A DNA stretch of 64,000 nucleotides from NCBI GenBank assembly GCA_000824785.1, contig CCNB01000006.1, forward strand, positions 275,652 to 339,651, read 5' to 3'. The notes under the pieces were generated by a model. That model was not told the origin of the DNA. It searched no databases and saw only the letters and a program-made list of their open reading frames with translations. This stretch comes from Mesorhizobium plurifarium (GTDB taxonomy: Bacteria > Pseudomonadota > Alphaproteobacteria > Rhizobiales > Rhizobiaceae). The translations under genes were made by a program, and so were the position numbers. Below, piece by piece: positions 54,649 through 64,000 of the stretch; positions within the stretch are counted from its first letter, which is position 1, and every line of letters starts with the position of its first letter.

Positions 54649-55227
54649 TCAAGGCGCGACGTCCTTGGTCGAAAACCCGCAGGACGTGCCGAGATTGCGA
54701 TAGGCCTTGGTGAAGCCGTCCATCGGGATGCTGGTGACCTTCTGTTTGCCGAAAGTCACATCGAGCGAGGTAACCTTGCGCATGGCACGCAGCAGGGCAA
54801 GGCTGGTCTTGGCCTGGTTGTCGACCATCCAGCTGGGACGACCGCCGGCGGCGGCGTTGGAGCTTACGGTCGCGGCAACCTTCACGCCCGGATCACCGAA
54901 GGTCGCGGCGATCTTGTCGCCGGTCGGCAGGGTCTTGTTGTCGATAATGAACATGATGGCCGGATACGCGTCCGGCGGCAGCGCGTCGCCGGTCGAGATC
55001 GACAGCGTCAGGGACCCGGCATTGCCGGTGCCGTCGACGAAAGCCGTCGAGGCGGCGCAGGTCTTGTGCGCGTCCTGCCCGGTATCGAGCGTATCGATGA
55101 TGGTGGTCCACTTGCCGAACGTGTTGGTGGCCGGCAAGTCGGCGTTCGTCTGCTCCTCAGCAACCGCGCCGGAAGCGGTCAGCGAGCCAAACAGGACCAA
55201 GGCGGCAAAGCGGGAAGTGCGCATCAT
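54649..55227 (-). CDS. Exported hypothetical protein (IalB-like size)
   Basis: About 192 aa. A signal peptide spans residues 1-23 (cleavage near AVA-EE), and the mature domain of about 170 residues has a single conserved-looking cysteine pair (KTCAAS near 60, GTSCGF at the end). The general layout recalls invasion-associated locus B proteins, but I cannot confirm the family. The exact start among ATG codons 55227/55224 is uncertain (GGAG 5-8 nt upstream). It lies between glyA and nrdR. Confidence 0.65.
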   Translation of the reverse strand: MMRTSRFAALVLFGSLTASGAVAEEQTNADLPATNTFGKWTTIIDTLDTGQDAHKTCAASTAFVDGTGNAGSLTLSISTGDALPPDAYPAIMFIIDNKTLPTGDKIAATFGDPGVKVAATVSSNAAAGGRPSWMVDNQAKTSLALLRAMRKVTSLDVTFGKQKVTSIPMDGFTKAYRNLGTSCGFSTKDVAP

Positions 55228-55305
55228 CAAGTCTCCGGTAAGCCGCGCCGCCCGATCAAGGAGCGGCGCGCAGCGCAGGGATAAAAGATGACGCGCGGCG
55301 CCTGG

Positions 55306-56619
<1,314 letters not shown>

Positions 56620-56748
56620 GGCTTGCTTTCCCTTGGGGCCGGAGGTCTGCGAGGTCGCCGCGCATTAACACAGTTGTTTTCGGGCCGCCACGTTTGCGGC
56701 GCGAAATTTGCTGGCCGGTTTGCGCCAAGACAGCGCAGCCGGTTGTAG

Positions 56749-56783
56749 AGCGGTTCGCCGTTTCTCGGAAACGGCGAACCGCT
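56749..56783. repeat. Perfect inverted repeat (hairpin)
   Basis: A 15-bp perfect stem (AGCGGTTCGCCGTTT with its complement) has a 5-nt loop, followed on the plus strand by a T-rich run. It lies next to the 43-bp repeat copy 2, between glyA and the antiporter gene. It may be part of a composite dispersed element; a terminator role is possible. Confidence 0.7.
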
Positions 56784-56800
56784 TTACCTCTTTGTTTTAC

Positions 56801-56843
56801 GCAGTTCCGGACGGAAAACCGATCACACTTTTCCTGGAACTGC
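56801..56843. repeat. 43-bp palindromic repeat, copy 2
   Basis: Same length and order as 32688-32730: GCAGTTCCGG at the left end, GGAAAACCGATCACAC in the middle, CCTGGAACTGC at the right end. It begins next to the antiporter stop codon (2 bp away), so it could act in the 3' end of that transcript. Confidence 0.8.
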
Positions 56844-56844
56844 C

Positions 56845-58485
56845 CTAATCCCGCGGCGCGCGGCCCTTTAGGATCGCTTCGGAGAAGGTGATCTCGGTGA
56901 ACAGCTTGCGCGCCGTATGGTCGTTGATGTCGCCGCGGCGGAACATGGCCTGCAGCTCGGCGCGCTCGGCCTCGATGCCCGCCAGCCTGAGCTCCATCTC
57001 GATCCGGCCGGCTTCGCGGGCCTCGGCCCGCGCTTCGTCGGCGCCGTCGGAGAGCGAGATGCGGCGCCGGTAGATCGAGGCGACGCTCTCGGCGATGGCG
57101 AGCTTCATCTCAGCTGCCTCTCCTTCACTGCCGTCGCTGGCGAGGCTTTCGATCCTGGCGATGGCCGCGTTGGCGGCGCCGACGCGGGCCCGACGCTCTT
57201 CGGCGGCACCCGGATGCTCGCCTGGTTCGACGAGACCGCGCGCGACCGCCGGCAGGGTCAAGCTGGCGATCGCCAGCGAGCAGATGATGACGCCGGCGGC
57301 GAGGAAGATCACGAGGTCGCGGGCCGGGAACGGCGAGCCGTCCTGCAAGGTAAGCGGCAGGGACAGGATGCCGGCCAGCGTCACCGCGCCGCGCACGCCG
57401 GCGATCGAGCCGGCGAGCCTGACGCGAAAGCCGAAGGGCTCGGCCTTGCGCTTGCCAAGCCGGGCGGCAAGCACGGCACCGATATCGCCGATCCAGATCC
57501 AGATGAAGCGCAGCCCGATGAGGCAAAGCGTGAGCAACAGCACGGTCAATGCCGGCTCGAACAGCCAGTGCCGGGTGGTCAGCTCCGGTGGCACCTTGCG
57601 GATGATGTCGGGCAGTTGGAGGCCAAGCAGGATGAAAAGCGAGCCGTTGAACATGAAGATCAACATCGACCACAGCGAGATCGTCTGGATGCGCGCCGAG
57701 ACCGCCATGTGGCGGACGATGCCGGAATATCCGGTCAGAAGGCCTGCCGTGACCGCCGCCAGGATACCCGAAGCATTCAAATGCTCGGCGATCAGATAGG
57801 CGACGAAGGGCAATAGCACCATAACCAGCACCTGCGCTTCTGCCGGTGTGCTGGTGATACGGCTGAGAATCTGCAACGACTTCGCCGCGATGAACAGCGC
57901 CGCGACACCGGCGAGGATGCCGACCGCCACGGCCAGGAGGAAGCTCAGGGATGCCCCGGCAAACGAAAAGCTGCCGGTCAGCACCGCCGCGACGGTGAAG
58001 CGGAACATCACCAGGCCGGAAGCGTCGTTGAGCAGCGACTCGCCTTCCAATATGTGCATCAGCCGCGCCGGGACGAGATTGCGGTCGACGATCGAAGACA
58101 CGGCGACCGCGTCGGTCGGCGACAGCACTGCGGCCAAAGCGAAGGCGACCACCAGCGGGATGCTCGGCACCAGCCAGTGCAAGGCGTAGCCGAAGCCGAC
58201 GATGGTGAAGAAGACGAGCCCGATGGCGAGGTCGAGGATCGGACCGCGCAGCGCCATCAGCTCACGCTTCGGCGCCGAAAAGGCGTCGCCGAACAGAAGC
58301 GGCGGAATGAACACCAGCAGGAACAGTTCCGGATCCACTTCGATGTGAACGCCTCGCGCAGGCCAGGCAAGCGCGACGCCAATAGCGATCTGCAGCACCG
58401 GCAGCGGCACGCGCACCAGCCGCACCAGCGCGCCCGAAACGGTCACGAAGGCGAGCACGACGAGGATGAAGACGGCGACGTCCAT
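56845..58485 (-). CDS. CPA1-family Na+/H+ antiporter
   Basis: 546-aa membrane antiporter with about 12 membrane segments followed by a cytoplasmic helical tail (about residues 410-546). Transport motifs are visible: LSPTDAVAVSSIV and GESLLNDASGLVMF (the ND pair of the ion site), and the amphipathic GVRGAVTLAG. It exports Na+ (or K+) for protons in pH and salt homeostasis. The start at 58485 (MDVAVFIL) has GGAA upstream; an extension to 58521 is possible. Confidence 0.9.
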   Translation of the reverse strand: MDVAVFILVVLAFVTVSGALVRLVRVPLPVLQIAIGVALAWPARGVHIEVDPELFLLVFIPPLLFGDAFSAPKRELMALRGPILDLAIGLVFFTIVGFGYALHWLVPSIPLVVAFALAAVLSPTDAVAVSSIVDRNLVPARLMHILEGESLLNDASGLVMFRFTVAAVLTGSFSFAGASLSFLLAVAVGILAGVAALFIAAKSLQILSRITSTPAEAQVLVMVLLPFVAYLIAEHLNASGILAAVTAGLLTGYSGIVRHMAVSARIQTISLWSMLIFMFNGSLFILLGLQLPDIIRKVPPELTTRHWLFEPALTVLLLTLCLIGLRFIWIWIGDIGAVLAARLGKRKAEPFGFRVRLAGSIAGVRGAVTLAGILSLPLTLQDGSPFPARDLVIFLAAGVIICSLAIASLTLPAVARGLVEPGEHPGAAEERRARVGAANAAIARIESLASDGSEGEAAEMKLAIAESVASIYRRRISLSDGADEARAEAREAGRIEMELRLAGIEAERAELQAMFRRGDINDHTARKLFTEITFSEAILKGRAPRD

Positions 58486-58590
58486 GGCGCGATTCCGGCT
58501 GTTTCGACCGACCATGGGCAATTGCCGGCCTCGCGTCCAGCCGGCCGGGCATGGCGCGGCCGCACTAACCGCGGACGGGCCGCCGTACCG

Positions 58591-59529
58591 CTAAAGTGAC
58601 AGAACCGCCTTCGGCACGGAACAAAGCACCGTGAAAGCGGGGTTCACGACATTGCCGATGCGCAGGCTGCAGGTCTGGCTGACCAGTTGATGCGCGTCCA
58701 TCGTATCGAGGCCTGTACGATGCGCTACCCAGCGCACCAGGCCGGCGGCCGCGATGCGGGCAGCGTCGTCCAGCGGCCGCGCGCAGCCGATGACACCGAT
58801 ATGGTTTTCGGTCTCCAGGCGCGGCCAGTCGAAGCTCTCGTCCGCGGTGGCCTTCTCCACGGAAAGGGTCGTGAAGAAGGCGCCCTCGACCGCGGTGCCG
58901 GCGATCTCGCCGTCGCCCTGCGCGTAATGGCCGTCACCGATATAGATGTGCCCGCCATCGATATTGGCCCGCAGGTAAAGCGTTGCGCCCTCGGTCAGGT
59001 CCGGGATGTCGAAATTGCCGCCGAAGTCGCCGGGGACCACGCCGAGGCGGACCTCGCCATGCGCGGGCGCGACGCCCAGCGTCCCGTGGAACGGCCGATA
59101 GCCGGCGCGCAGCGTGCGGCCGGAGGAGGTCTGCGTGGTCAGTTCGGTTCGATCGGACGAAAGGCGCCAGATCCACACCCGCTCTTCCTGCTCCGCCTGC
59201 AAATTGGGCGAGGCGCGAGTTCCCGACAGGAAACCGAAATTCGGCGATATCGTCGCCACGCCCCAGTCGCGTGCCGGCTCCAGGCGGTGAAGGCGGATTG
59301 CCATGATATCGCCGGCCTTGATGCCTTCGACAGCGATCGGACCGACCAGTGGGTTCACCTTTGGATAAGGAGCGACCTCCCGCGGCCTGCCGTCGACGCT
59401 GGTCAGCCGGCCGGAGAAGCAATCCTCGGTGAAGACCGTGAATTGCTCGCCGGGCCCGACGGAAAGCCGCGGCGCATGCCCTCCCAATTGGAAGACGAAA
59501 TCGTGCCCGTCGTTCAGCGGTCGAACCAA
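58591..59529 (-). CDS. Acetamidase/formamidase family protein
   Basis: 312-aa FmdA/AmdA-type amide hydrolase (releases ammonia from a short amide). Family stretches include GPIAVEGIKAGDIMAI, HGEVRLGVVPGDFGGN and HIYIGDGHYAQGDGEIAGTAVE. It starts at TTG 59529, overlapping the alpha/beta hydrolase gene end by 16 bp, with no later in-frame start before conserved sequence. It is last in the nucleoside-type operon. Confidence 0.88.
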   Translation of the reverse strand: MVRPLNDGHDFVFQLGGHAPRLSVGPGEQFTVFTEDCFSGRLTSVDGRPREVAPYPKVNPLVGPIAVEGIKAGDIMAIRLHRLEPARDWGVATISPNFGFLSGTRASPNLQAEQEERVWIWRLSSDRTELTTQTSSGRTLRAGYRPFHGTLGVAPAHGEVRLGVVPGDFGGNFDIPDLTEGATLYLRANIDGGHIYIGDGHYAQGDGEIAGTAVEGAFFTTLSVEKATADESFDWPRLETENHIGVIGCARPLDDAARIAAAGLVRWVAHRTGLDTMDAHQLVSQTCSLRIGNVVNPAFTVLCSVPKAVLSL

Positions 59530-60275
59530 GTGCCGGCTCCCAGTTTCTCGACAATGTCGACAAATGCCTGCGTGGCGTCGCGATGGATGCTGTGGCCGAC
59601 ATTGGGCATCACGACGACGGACCGCTCGCCGACCTCCGCCCGCAGGCGCTGGGTGTCGTCGGGCGGGACGAACCGGCTCACATCCGGCAGGACCCAGACC
59701 GTCGGCAGCATCTTGGCCAGGCGCGCCGCCTCGTCCCGCAGGTCCCAGGGCGCGTTGCCGGCGAAGGCCGAACGCGCGTCGTCGAAGGATATCTGCTCGA
59801 GCGACACGACCTTCCAGGCGGCGTCCCGCCGCGACCAGCCGGGATTGAGTTTCAGCAACCCCTCGATGTCGTGAGGCAGGTTTGCCTCGTCCCAGTCCAA
59901 CATGCCCTTCGGCGTCGCCTTGTCGGCGAAATGCGAGACCGGGTCTTCCAGAAGCATAGCCTTCGGCCGGAACAGGCCGCGCAGCACGCCAAGCTGCGCC
60001 AGCGTGCCGCCGAAGGAATGGCCAAGCAGCACATCCGGCGCGTCGGGCAGGTTCTCGGCAAAATCGGCGAGCAGACTGTCGAAGGAGAAATCGCCGTTAC
60101 CGCGCGCGCTTTCGCCATGGCCGCGCATGTCGGGAGCAATCACCTGCCAGCCGCGGGCGGCAAGCAGCCTGGCCGGCTCGGTCATGGCGCCCGCATTGGC
60201 GGTGATGCCGTGCAGCGCCACCATCGTCTTCGGCGCGCCGCGGTCGCCCCAGCGCATGATATTGAGCGTCACCAT
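59514..60275 (-). CDS. Alpha/beta hydrolase
   Basis: 253-aa hydrolase. The oxyanion region is VALHGITANAG, the nucleophile is the serine of GHSFGG, and the late catalytic histidine is in VGHSIHRD. An inserted cap lies about residues 110-180. The start at 60275 leaves a 1-bp gap from the amidotransferase-like gene. It probably opens a ring or cleaves an ester/amide in the operon pathway (inference). Confidence 0.85.
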   Translation of the reverse strand: MVTLNIMRWGDRGAPKTMVALHGITANAGAMTEPARLLAARGWQVIAPDMRGHGESARGNGDFSFDSLLADFAENLPDAPDVLLGHSFGGTLAQLGVLRGLFRPKAMLLEDPVSHFADKATPKGMLDWDEANLPHDIEGLLKLNPGWSRRDAAWKVVSLEQISFDDARSAFAGNAPWDLRDEAARLAKMLPTVWVLPDVSRFVPPDDTQRLRAEVGERSVVVMPNVGHSIHRDATQAFVDIVEKLGAGTWFDR

Positions 60276-60276
60276 G

Positions 60277-61032
60277 TCAGGCTCCCGCGGCCCAGCCGAC
60301 GATCTGCCGCCAGAGCGTCGTGTAGCCCGGCCAGTCGACAAAAGCCGGCGGCGCCCAATGCGGCCCGCAATCGGAGGCGAAGGCGACCGACCGTCCCTTG
60401 CCGAATTCCGCCGCGACGATCAGGGGATCGTTGCCGACGGTCGCGACCACCGTCGCCTTCTGCCTGGCGGCAAAGCGGTTGTAGCCGAGCAGCGCCGGCC
60501 ATTCCGCTTCCAGTCCGCCGACGATCGGATGATTTGCCGCGGCAACACGCGGCTTCACGCCTTGCGGCCGCTCGGCGCGGTCATCGCCCGCCTCCATCTC
60601 CACGCCCAGCACCTCGGCGACCTCGGTGTCGCGATAGCGCGCCTTGGCGTCGATGCCCTGGAAGGTCATGTAGCCGCCGATCATCACCAGTCCGCCGCCG
60701 CCGAGCACATAGTCGCGTATGGCTTCGAGGCGATTGGGCAGCGTCTTCGAGCGCACGAACGTGTCGGGGTGGAGCAACAAGGTGTTGGCGCCGATGTCGC
60801 TCAGCATGACGCAGTCGAATTTTGCCAGTTCGCCCGCGCTGAAGGGAAAGTCACGCGCGGCGATATGGGCCGGCTGGTAGACAACGTCCCAACCTCCGCC
60901 CTCAAGGGCCTCGCGCAGCCAGCGCACGCCTTCGGCGTACTCGGTCGTGGTGAAGGAATCGAAGCCCTTCTGATGGATCGAATGAACGGTCCAGGACTCG
61001 CCCGCGATCAGGACGCGACGACTCTTTGTCAT
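60277..61032 (-). CDS. Glutamine-amidotransferase-like protein (DUF1355/ThuA-type fold)
   Basis: 251-aa protein with a class-I glutamine amidotransferase-like fold, as in predicted cytoplasmic proteins of trehalose-utilisation or glutamine-amidotransferase annotation. The opening RRVLIAGESWTVHSIHQKGFD and the GGGGLVMIGGYMTFQG part are typical; the classic catalytic Cys-His-Glu triad is not clearly present. It overlaps the nucleoside hydrolase gene by 4 bp. The catalytic role is unknown. Confidence 0.7.
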   Translation of the reverse strand: MTKSRRVLIAGESWTVHSIHQKGFDSFTTTEYAEGVRWLREALEGGGWDVVYQPAHIAARDFPFSAGELAKFDCVMLSDIGANTLLLHPDTFVRSKTLPNRLEAIRDYVLGGGGLVMIGGYMTFQGIDAKARYRDTEVAEVLGVEMEAGDDRAERPQGVKPRVAAANHPIVGGLEAEWPALLGYNRFAARQKATVVATVGNDPLIVAAEFGKGRSVAFASDCGPHWAPPAFVDWPGYTTLWRQIVGWAAGA

Positions 61033-61988
61033 ATTTCCTCTCCTGTTCTGTCAGGCCGGCTGGCCAACCGCTTCAGCGCGGCGATGAAGGCGGCGTGGAT
61101 GCCCTCCCCGTCAAGCTCGACGGCGATTTCGGCGTTCGGCGCTCCGGAGCGTCCGGCAAAGTCGATGACCGTGCGGCCATAGGTCAACCTGCCGGCGAGC
61201 TCGACCTCGAGGCGCGCCGGGACTGTCCTGGCCAGGGAAGGCTCGGCCGCGACAAGGGACGCCACGGGATCGTTGAGCGGCATGGCGGCAGGGCCGAACA
61301 CGCCCGGGCGGAATGTTTTGTTCAGCGAGCGCAAGAGCTCGGCGGCGAAACGCCCGACCCTACCGCCGATTGCCTCGGCGTCCGCGATCAATCGATCGGT
61401 GATAACCGCCTGCGGTCCGACGTCGATCGGAACGAGCGTCAAGGGAATGCCGGCTCCGAACACGATGGCTGCCGCCTCCGGATCGCACAGCACGTTCCAC
61501 TCCGCCGCCGCGGTCTTGTTGCCGAGCCCCCATGCGCCGCCGAGCGACACGACGCGCTCGATCTTCTGTGGCAGACCGGGGTTGCGCCGCAACGCCAAGG
61601 CCAGATTGGTCAACGGACCCGTGGTGACGACGGTGCTTGCGACGCCCGAAACGACAAGCTCGGCGATGAGGTCGCTGGAGTGGCGCGGATCGAGAGCGAC
61701 CGCTTCGAGATCCGGCCGCTCCGGGTCGAGCGCGCTGGTCTGGTCGAGAATACCGGCGATCAGCCTTTCGCGCACCAATGGCCCCATGGCGCCAGCCGCG
61801 ACCGGAACGTCGCCGCGCCCTGTGAAAGCCACGGCAATGGCGCCGTTGCGTGCCGTGCGGTCGCCGGCGAGGTGGCCGGCGCCCGTCGTCACCGCCTTCA
61901 GGTCGAGCGCCTCATGGCCGGCCGCGACCAGGATGCCCAGGGCATCGTCATTGCCCGGATCGCAATCGAGGATGATCGGCTTCGTCAT
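61029..61988 (-). CDS. Nucleoside hydrolase (IunH family)
   Basis: 319-aa N-ribosyl hydrolase. The N-terminal calcium-binding motif is ILDCDPGNDDALG (a normal DxDxxxDD site), and a late NDPVASL motif supplies the remaining ligand. It splits a purine or pyrimidine nucleoside, or an analogue, into base and ribose. It overlaps the permease gene by 4 bp upstream and the amidotransferase-like gene by 4 bp downstream. Confidence 0.92.
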   Translation of the reverse strand: MTKPIILDCDPGNDDALGILVAAGHEALDLKAVTTGAGHLAGDRTARNGAIAVAFTGRGDVPVAAGAMGPLVRERLIAGILDQTSALDPERPDLEAVALDPRHSSDLIAELVVSGVASTVVTTGPLTNLALALRRNPGLPQKIERVVSLGGAWGLGNKTAAAEWNVLCDPEAAAIVFGAGIPLTLVPIDVGPQAVITDRLIADAEAIGGRVGRFAAELLRSLNKTFRPGVFGPAAMPLNDPVASLVAAEPSLARTVPARLEVELAGRLTYGRTVIDFAGRSGAPNAEIAVELDGEGIHAAFIAALKRLASRPDRTGEEI

Positions 61989-62902
61989 TGGGGATTATCC
62001 CGAATTCGGGCCGGCCGATTGCGCACGAGGATGCGCCAGCGGGCGAAAGTCAGGCCGATGATGGCAGCGACATAAGGCAGCATCAGCACGAACTGCGAGG
62101 GGATGGCGAACACCTGCAGGCGGTCGCCCAGAGCGCCGAAGAAGCCGAACAGGAAAGATGCCGCCGCCGTCATCCAGGGCTGGCCGCCGCCGAACAGCGT
62201 TGCGGCAAGCCCGATGAAGCCGCGGCCGCTGGTCATGTCCGGCAGGAAGAAATGCAGCTTGTCCATGGCAAGCTGCGCGCCGGCGAGCCCGGCCAGCAGG
62301 CCGCTGATCGCCAAGGACAGGGCCTTCATGGCGGCGATGCGGATACCGGCGGAGCGCGCTGCGTGCTCGTCCTCTCCCGCGGCCCGCAGGCTGGCGCCGA
62401 GCGGCGTCTTGTAGAGGAAGACATAGGTGAGCGGCACGGCGACAAGCGCGATCAGCACGATGACGCTCTGGCCTTCGAAGGCCGGGCCGAGCACCGGCAG
62501 CCAGGACAGCGATCCGGCCGGTATGTGCCAGATGTCGGGGAACGCGATCGGCCGCAGGCCGCCCGGACTGTTGTAGTAGCGCTCGAGAATGAACAAGGTG
62601 CCGCCGGCGGCGAGCAGGTTGATGCCAAGGCCCGCCACGATGAAGTCGGCGAAGAAGCGCAGCGTCAGCAGCGCCAGGAGCTGCGACAGCACCACCGCGA
62701 CCACCAGCGCCGACAGGAAGGCCGGCCAGGCGCTGCCGCTCCAGTCGCCGACGGCGACGGCGGCGAAGGCTGCCGCCAGCATCATGCCCTCGACCGCGAC
62801 GTTGAGGATGTTGGCGCGCAAGGTGATCATCGCCGCCAGCGCGGCGAGCAGGATCGGGGTCGACTGTTCGAGGACCGCGGCGAGCAGCGATGTGAGGTTC
62901 AT
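61985..62902 (-). CDS. ABC permease of the nucleoside/Bmp importer family (second permease)
   Basis: 305-aa permease with about eight membrane segments. The family pattern AVEGMMLAAAFAAV near the start and AGEDEHAARSAGIRI in the middle is typical of BmpC/NupQ-like subunits. It follows the first permease by 10 bp and overlaps the nucleoside hydrolase gene by 4 bp, consistent with nucleoside import. Confidence 0.9.
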   Translation of the reverse strand: MNLTSLLAAVLEQSTPILLAALAAMITLRANILNVAVEGMMLAAAFAAVAVGDWSGSAWPAFLSALVVAVVLSQLLALLTLRFFADFIVAGLGINLLAAGGTLFILERYYNSPGGLRPIAFPDIWHIPAGSLSWLPVLGPAFEGQSVIVLIALVAVPLTYVFLYKTPLGASLRAAGEDEHAARSAGIRIAAMKALSLAISGLLAGLAGAQLAMDKLHFFLPDMTSGRGFIGLAATLFGGGQPWMTAAASFLFGFFGALGDRLQVFAIPSQFVLMLPYVAAIIGLTFARWRILVRNRPARIRDNPQ

Positions 62903-62912
62903 CCGCGCCTCC

Positions 62913-63941
62913 TCACGCTGCCTGGGCGGCGCGACGCAGCCGCGCCGTCATCAGCAGCACGAGCAGGCCCGTCAAAAGGTTGACCAGGGAGCGCGGCACG
63001 TCGGTGGAAATCTGCATATAGGCGGCGCCGTTCAGCATCGCGGCGTAGAACAGCGCGGTCGCCAGCGAGCCGATCGGATGGACGCGGGCAAGCAGCGCGC
63101 AGGTCAGGCCGACCAGTCCGTAGCTCGGCGAGAAATTCTGCTCGAAGCGATGGCCGACGCCGAGCACGTAGAGCGCTCCGGCCAGGCCGGCCAATCCGCC
63201 GGCAATGACCATTGCCGATATCACCCGCCGCGCCGCCGGCACGCCGGTGGCCTCGGCGAAGCGCAGATTGGTGCCGGCCGCGCGAACCTCGGCACCCCAT
63301 TGCGTGCGGAACAGAACGATCCAGGAGACGACGGCGAGCACAGCCGCGACGAGGAAGCCGCTGGTGGCGCGCGGGACGAAGGGCAAGGGCGGCAGCCAGA
63401 TCGAGTTCGGCACCATCCAGCTCACCGCGCCATAGGCCGTGGTGTCGCGGATCACCTGGTTGGCAAGCCATGAGGTGATCAGCAGAATGATGATGTTGAG
63501 CATCAATGTCGTCACCACCTCGTCGACGGCGAGACGCACCTTGAGCACGCCAGGAATCCAGCCGACCACCGCACCGGCAAGAAAGCCGGCGATGATGGCG
63601 AGCGGCATCAGCACAAGGGCCGGCAGCGAAGCGCCGGCGATGGCGACGACCGTGGTGGTGACCGCGCCGGCATAGAGCTGGCCCTCCCCGCCGACATTGA
63701 AGACGCCGGCGCGAAAGGAAAAGACGACACCCAGCGCGATCAGGGTGAGCGGCGTGGCGCGATTGAGGAACAGGGCGAAGTTGCCGAGCGAATCGAAATT
63801 GGCGAGCAAAAGGTCGCGATAGGCGCGGACCGGCTCATCCGTGATCGAGGCGACCAGCAGGAAGCCGAGCGCCAGCGTGAGCAGGATCGCGGCCAGCGGC
63901 GCGCGAATGACGCGCAGGAAATTGGACAGCGCAGGCGCCAT
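62913..63941 (-). CDS. ABC permease of the nucleoside/Bmp importer family (first permease)
   Basis: 342-aa permease (BmpB/NupP-like) with about nine membrane segments, the FRAGVFNVGGEGQLYAGA motif and RAAGTNLRFAEATGVP in the EAA-like loop. It pairs with the next permease and the ATPase whose end is visible upstream. Start ATG 63941 lies directly against the ATPase stop. Confidence 0.9.
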   Translation of the reverse strand: MAPALSNFLRVIRAPLAAILLTLALGFLLVASITDEPVRAYRDLLLANFDSLGNFALFLNRATPLTLIALGVVFSFRAGVFNVGGEGQLYAGAVTTTVVAIAGASLPALVLMPLAIIAGFLAGAVVGWIPGVLKVRLAVDEVVTTLMLNIIILLITSWLANQVIRDTTAYGAVSWMVPNSIWLPPLPFVPRATSGFLVAAVLAVVSWIVLFRTQWGAEVRAAGTNLRFAEATGVPAARRVISAMVIAGGLAGLAGALYVLGVGHRFEQNFSPSYGLVGLTCALLARVHPIGSLATALFYAAMLNGAAYMQISTDVPRSLVNLLTGLLVLLMTARLRRAAQAA

Positions 63942-64000
63942 TTACGCTGCCTCCTTCGATCCGCCGTTCATCAGATATCCGACGGTCTCCTCGTCGGCCT
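63942..64000 (-). CDS. ABC importer ATP-binding protein, 3' end (partial, cut by window)
   Basis: Only the last 18 codons are present, reading EETVGYLMNGG near the end and then TAA at 63942-63944. The ending matches the final helix of nucleoside/sugar ABC ATPases (E-x-x-G-x-L-M-x-G). It directly abuts the first permease gene. The rest lies outside the window, where a binding lipoprotein gene would be expected. Confidence 0.75.
   Translation of the reverse strand, partial: ADEETVGYLMNGGSKEAA

Overview
The window is high-GC DNA with dense, overlapping operons. It looks like chromosome of a Hyphomicrobiales (Rhizobiales) alphaproteobacterium, most likely Mesorhizobium or a close relative. This is an inference from gene order and protein character: bamE / cytochrome bc1 chaperone / yceD / plsX / fabH / ihfA / merR, nrdR-ribD-ribE-ribH-nusB, speB-argC next to ctaA, DUF2842, a K+-independent hppA, and short palindromic repeats of rhizobial type. 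There is one tRNA gene (Pro, GGG). I saw no rRNA, CRISPR array, insertion sequence, integrase or phage gene.

Layout. 1-6.8 kb: a secreted glycerophosphodiesterase-like protein, an acyltransferase, agmatinase, ArgC, an aminoglycoside-kinase-like protein, heme A synthase and DUF2842. 6.8-17.0 kb: an exopolysaccharide locus with polysaccharide deacetylase, CelD/BcsL acetyltransferase, Wzc-like chain-length protein with a degenerate kinase domain, Wza-like lipoprotein, GT4, polyprenyl glycosylphosphotransferase and a Wzy/ligase-like protein; an FKBP isomerase lies inside it. 17.1 kb: tRNA-Pro. 17.2-32 kb: the main accessory block. It has a SorC-family regulator, an unknown gene, and a complete glucitol-type PTS (GutM, IIC, IIB, IIA) with its own HPr-EI fusion. 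Three genes follow (unknown, HAD phosphatase, proline-rich DUF930-like protein), then a second operon of a SAF-domain dehydrogenase and a 2-oxo-acid dehydrogenase (E1alpha, E1beta, E2).

32-40.8 kb: YbaK-like deacylase, small secreted proteins including one with 20 histidines, a gene remnant, repeats, and the fatty-acid/IHF housekeeping operon. 40.9-42.5 kb: a two-gene sugar island between terminators. 42.6-49.7 kb: H+-pyrophosphatase, an OsmF/YehZ-type osmolyte ABC importer and an FMN reductase. 49.7-54.4 kb: the nrdR-rib-nusB operon ending in an MFS transporter. 54.6-58.5 kb: a secreted unknown, glyA and a CPA1 antiporter. 58.6-64 kb: a tightly coupled nucleoside-type operon (ABC importer, nucleoside hydrolase, amidotransferase-like protein, alpha/beta hydrolase, formamidase-like protein), cut by the window end.

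The best candidate for an undescribed system is the 17.6-32 kb block. A self-contained polyol PTS (transporter plus its own phosphoryl-transfer enzyme) sits beside an operon coding for an NAD(P)-dependent SAF-domain dehydrogenase and a dedicated 2-oxo-acid dehydrogenase. A similar sequence motif precedes both operons. No sorbitol-6-phosphate dehydrogenase is present, so the substrate and pathway are open. The E2 gene also carries an in-frame 122-bp palindromic repeat in its linker.
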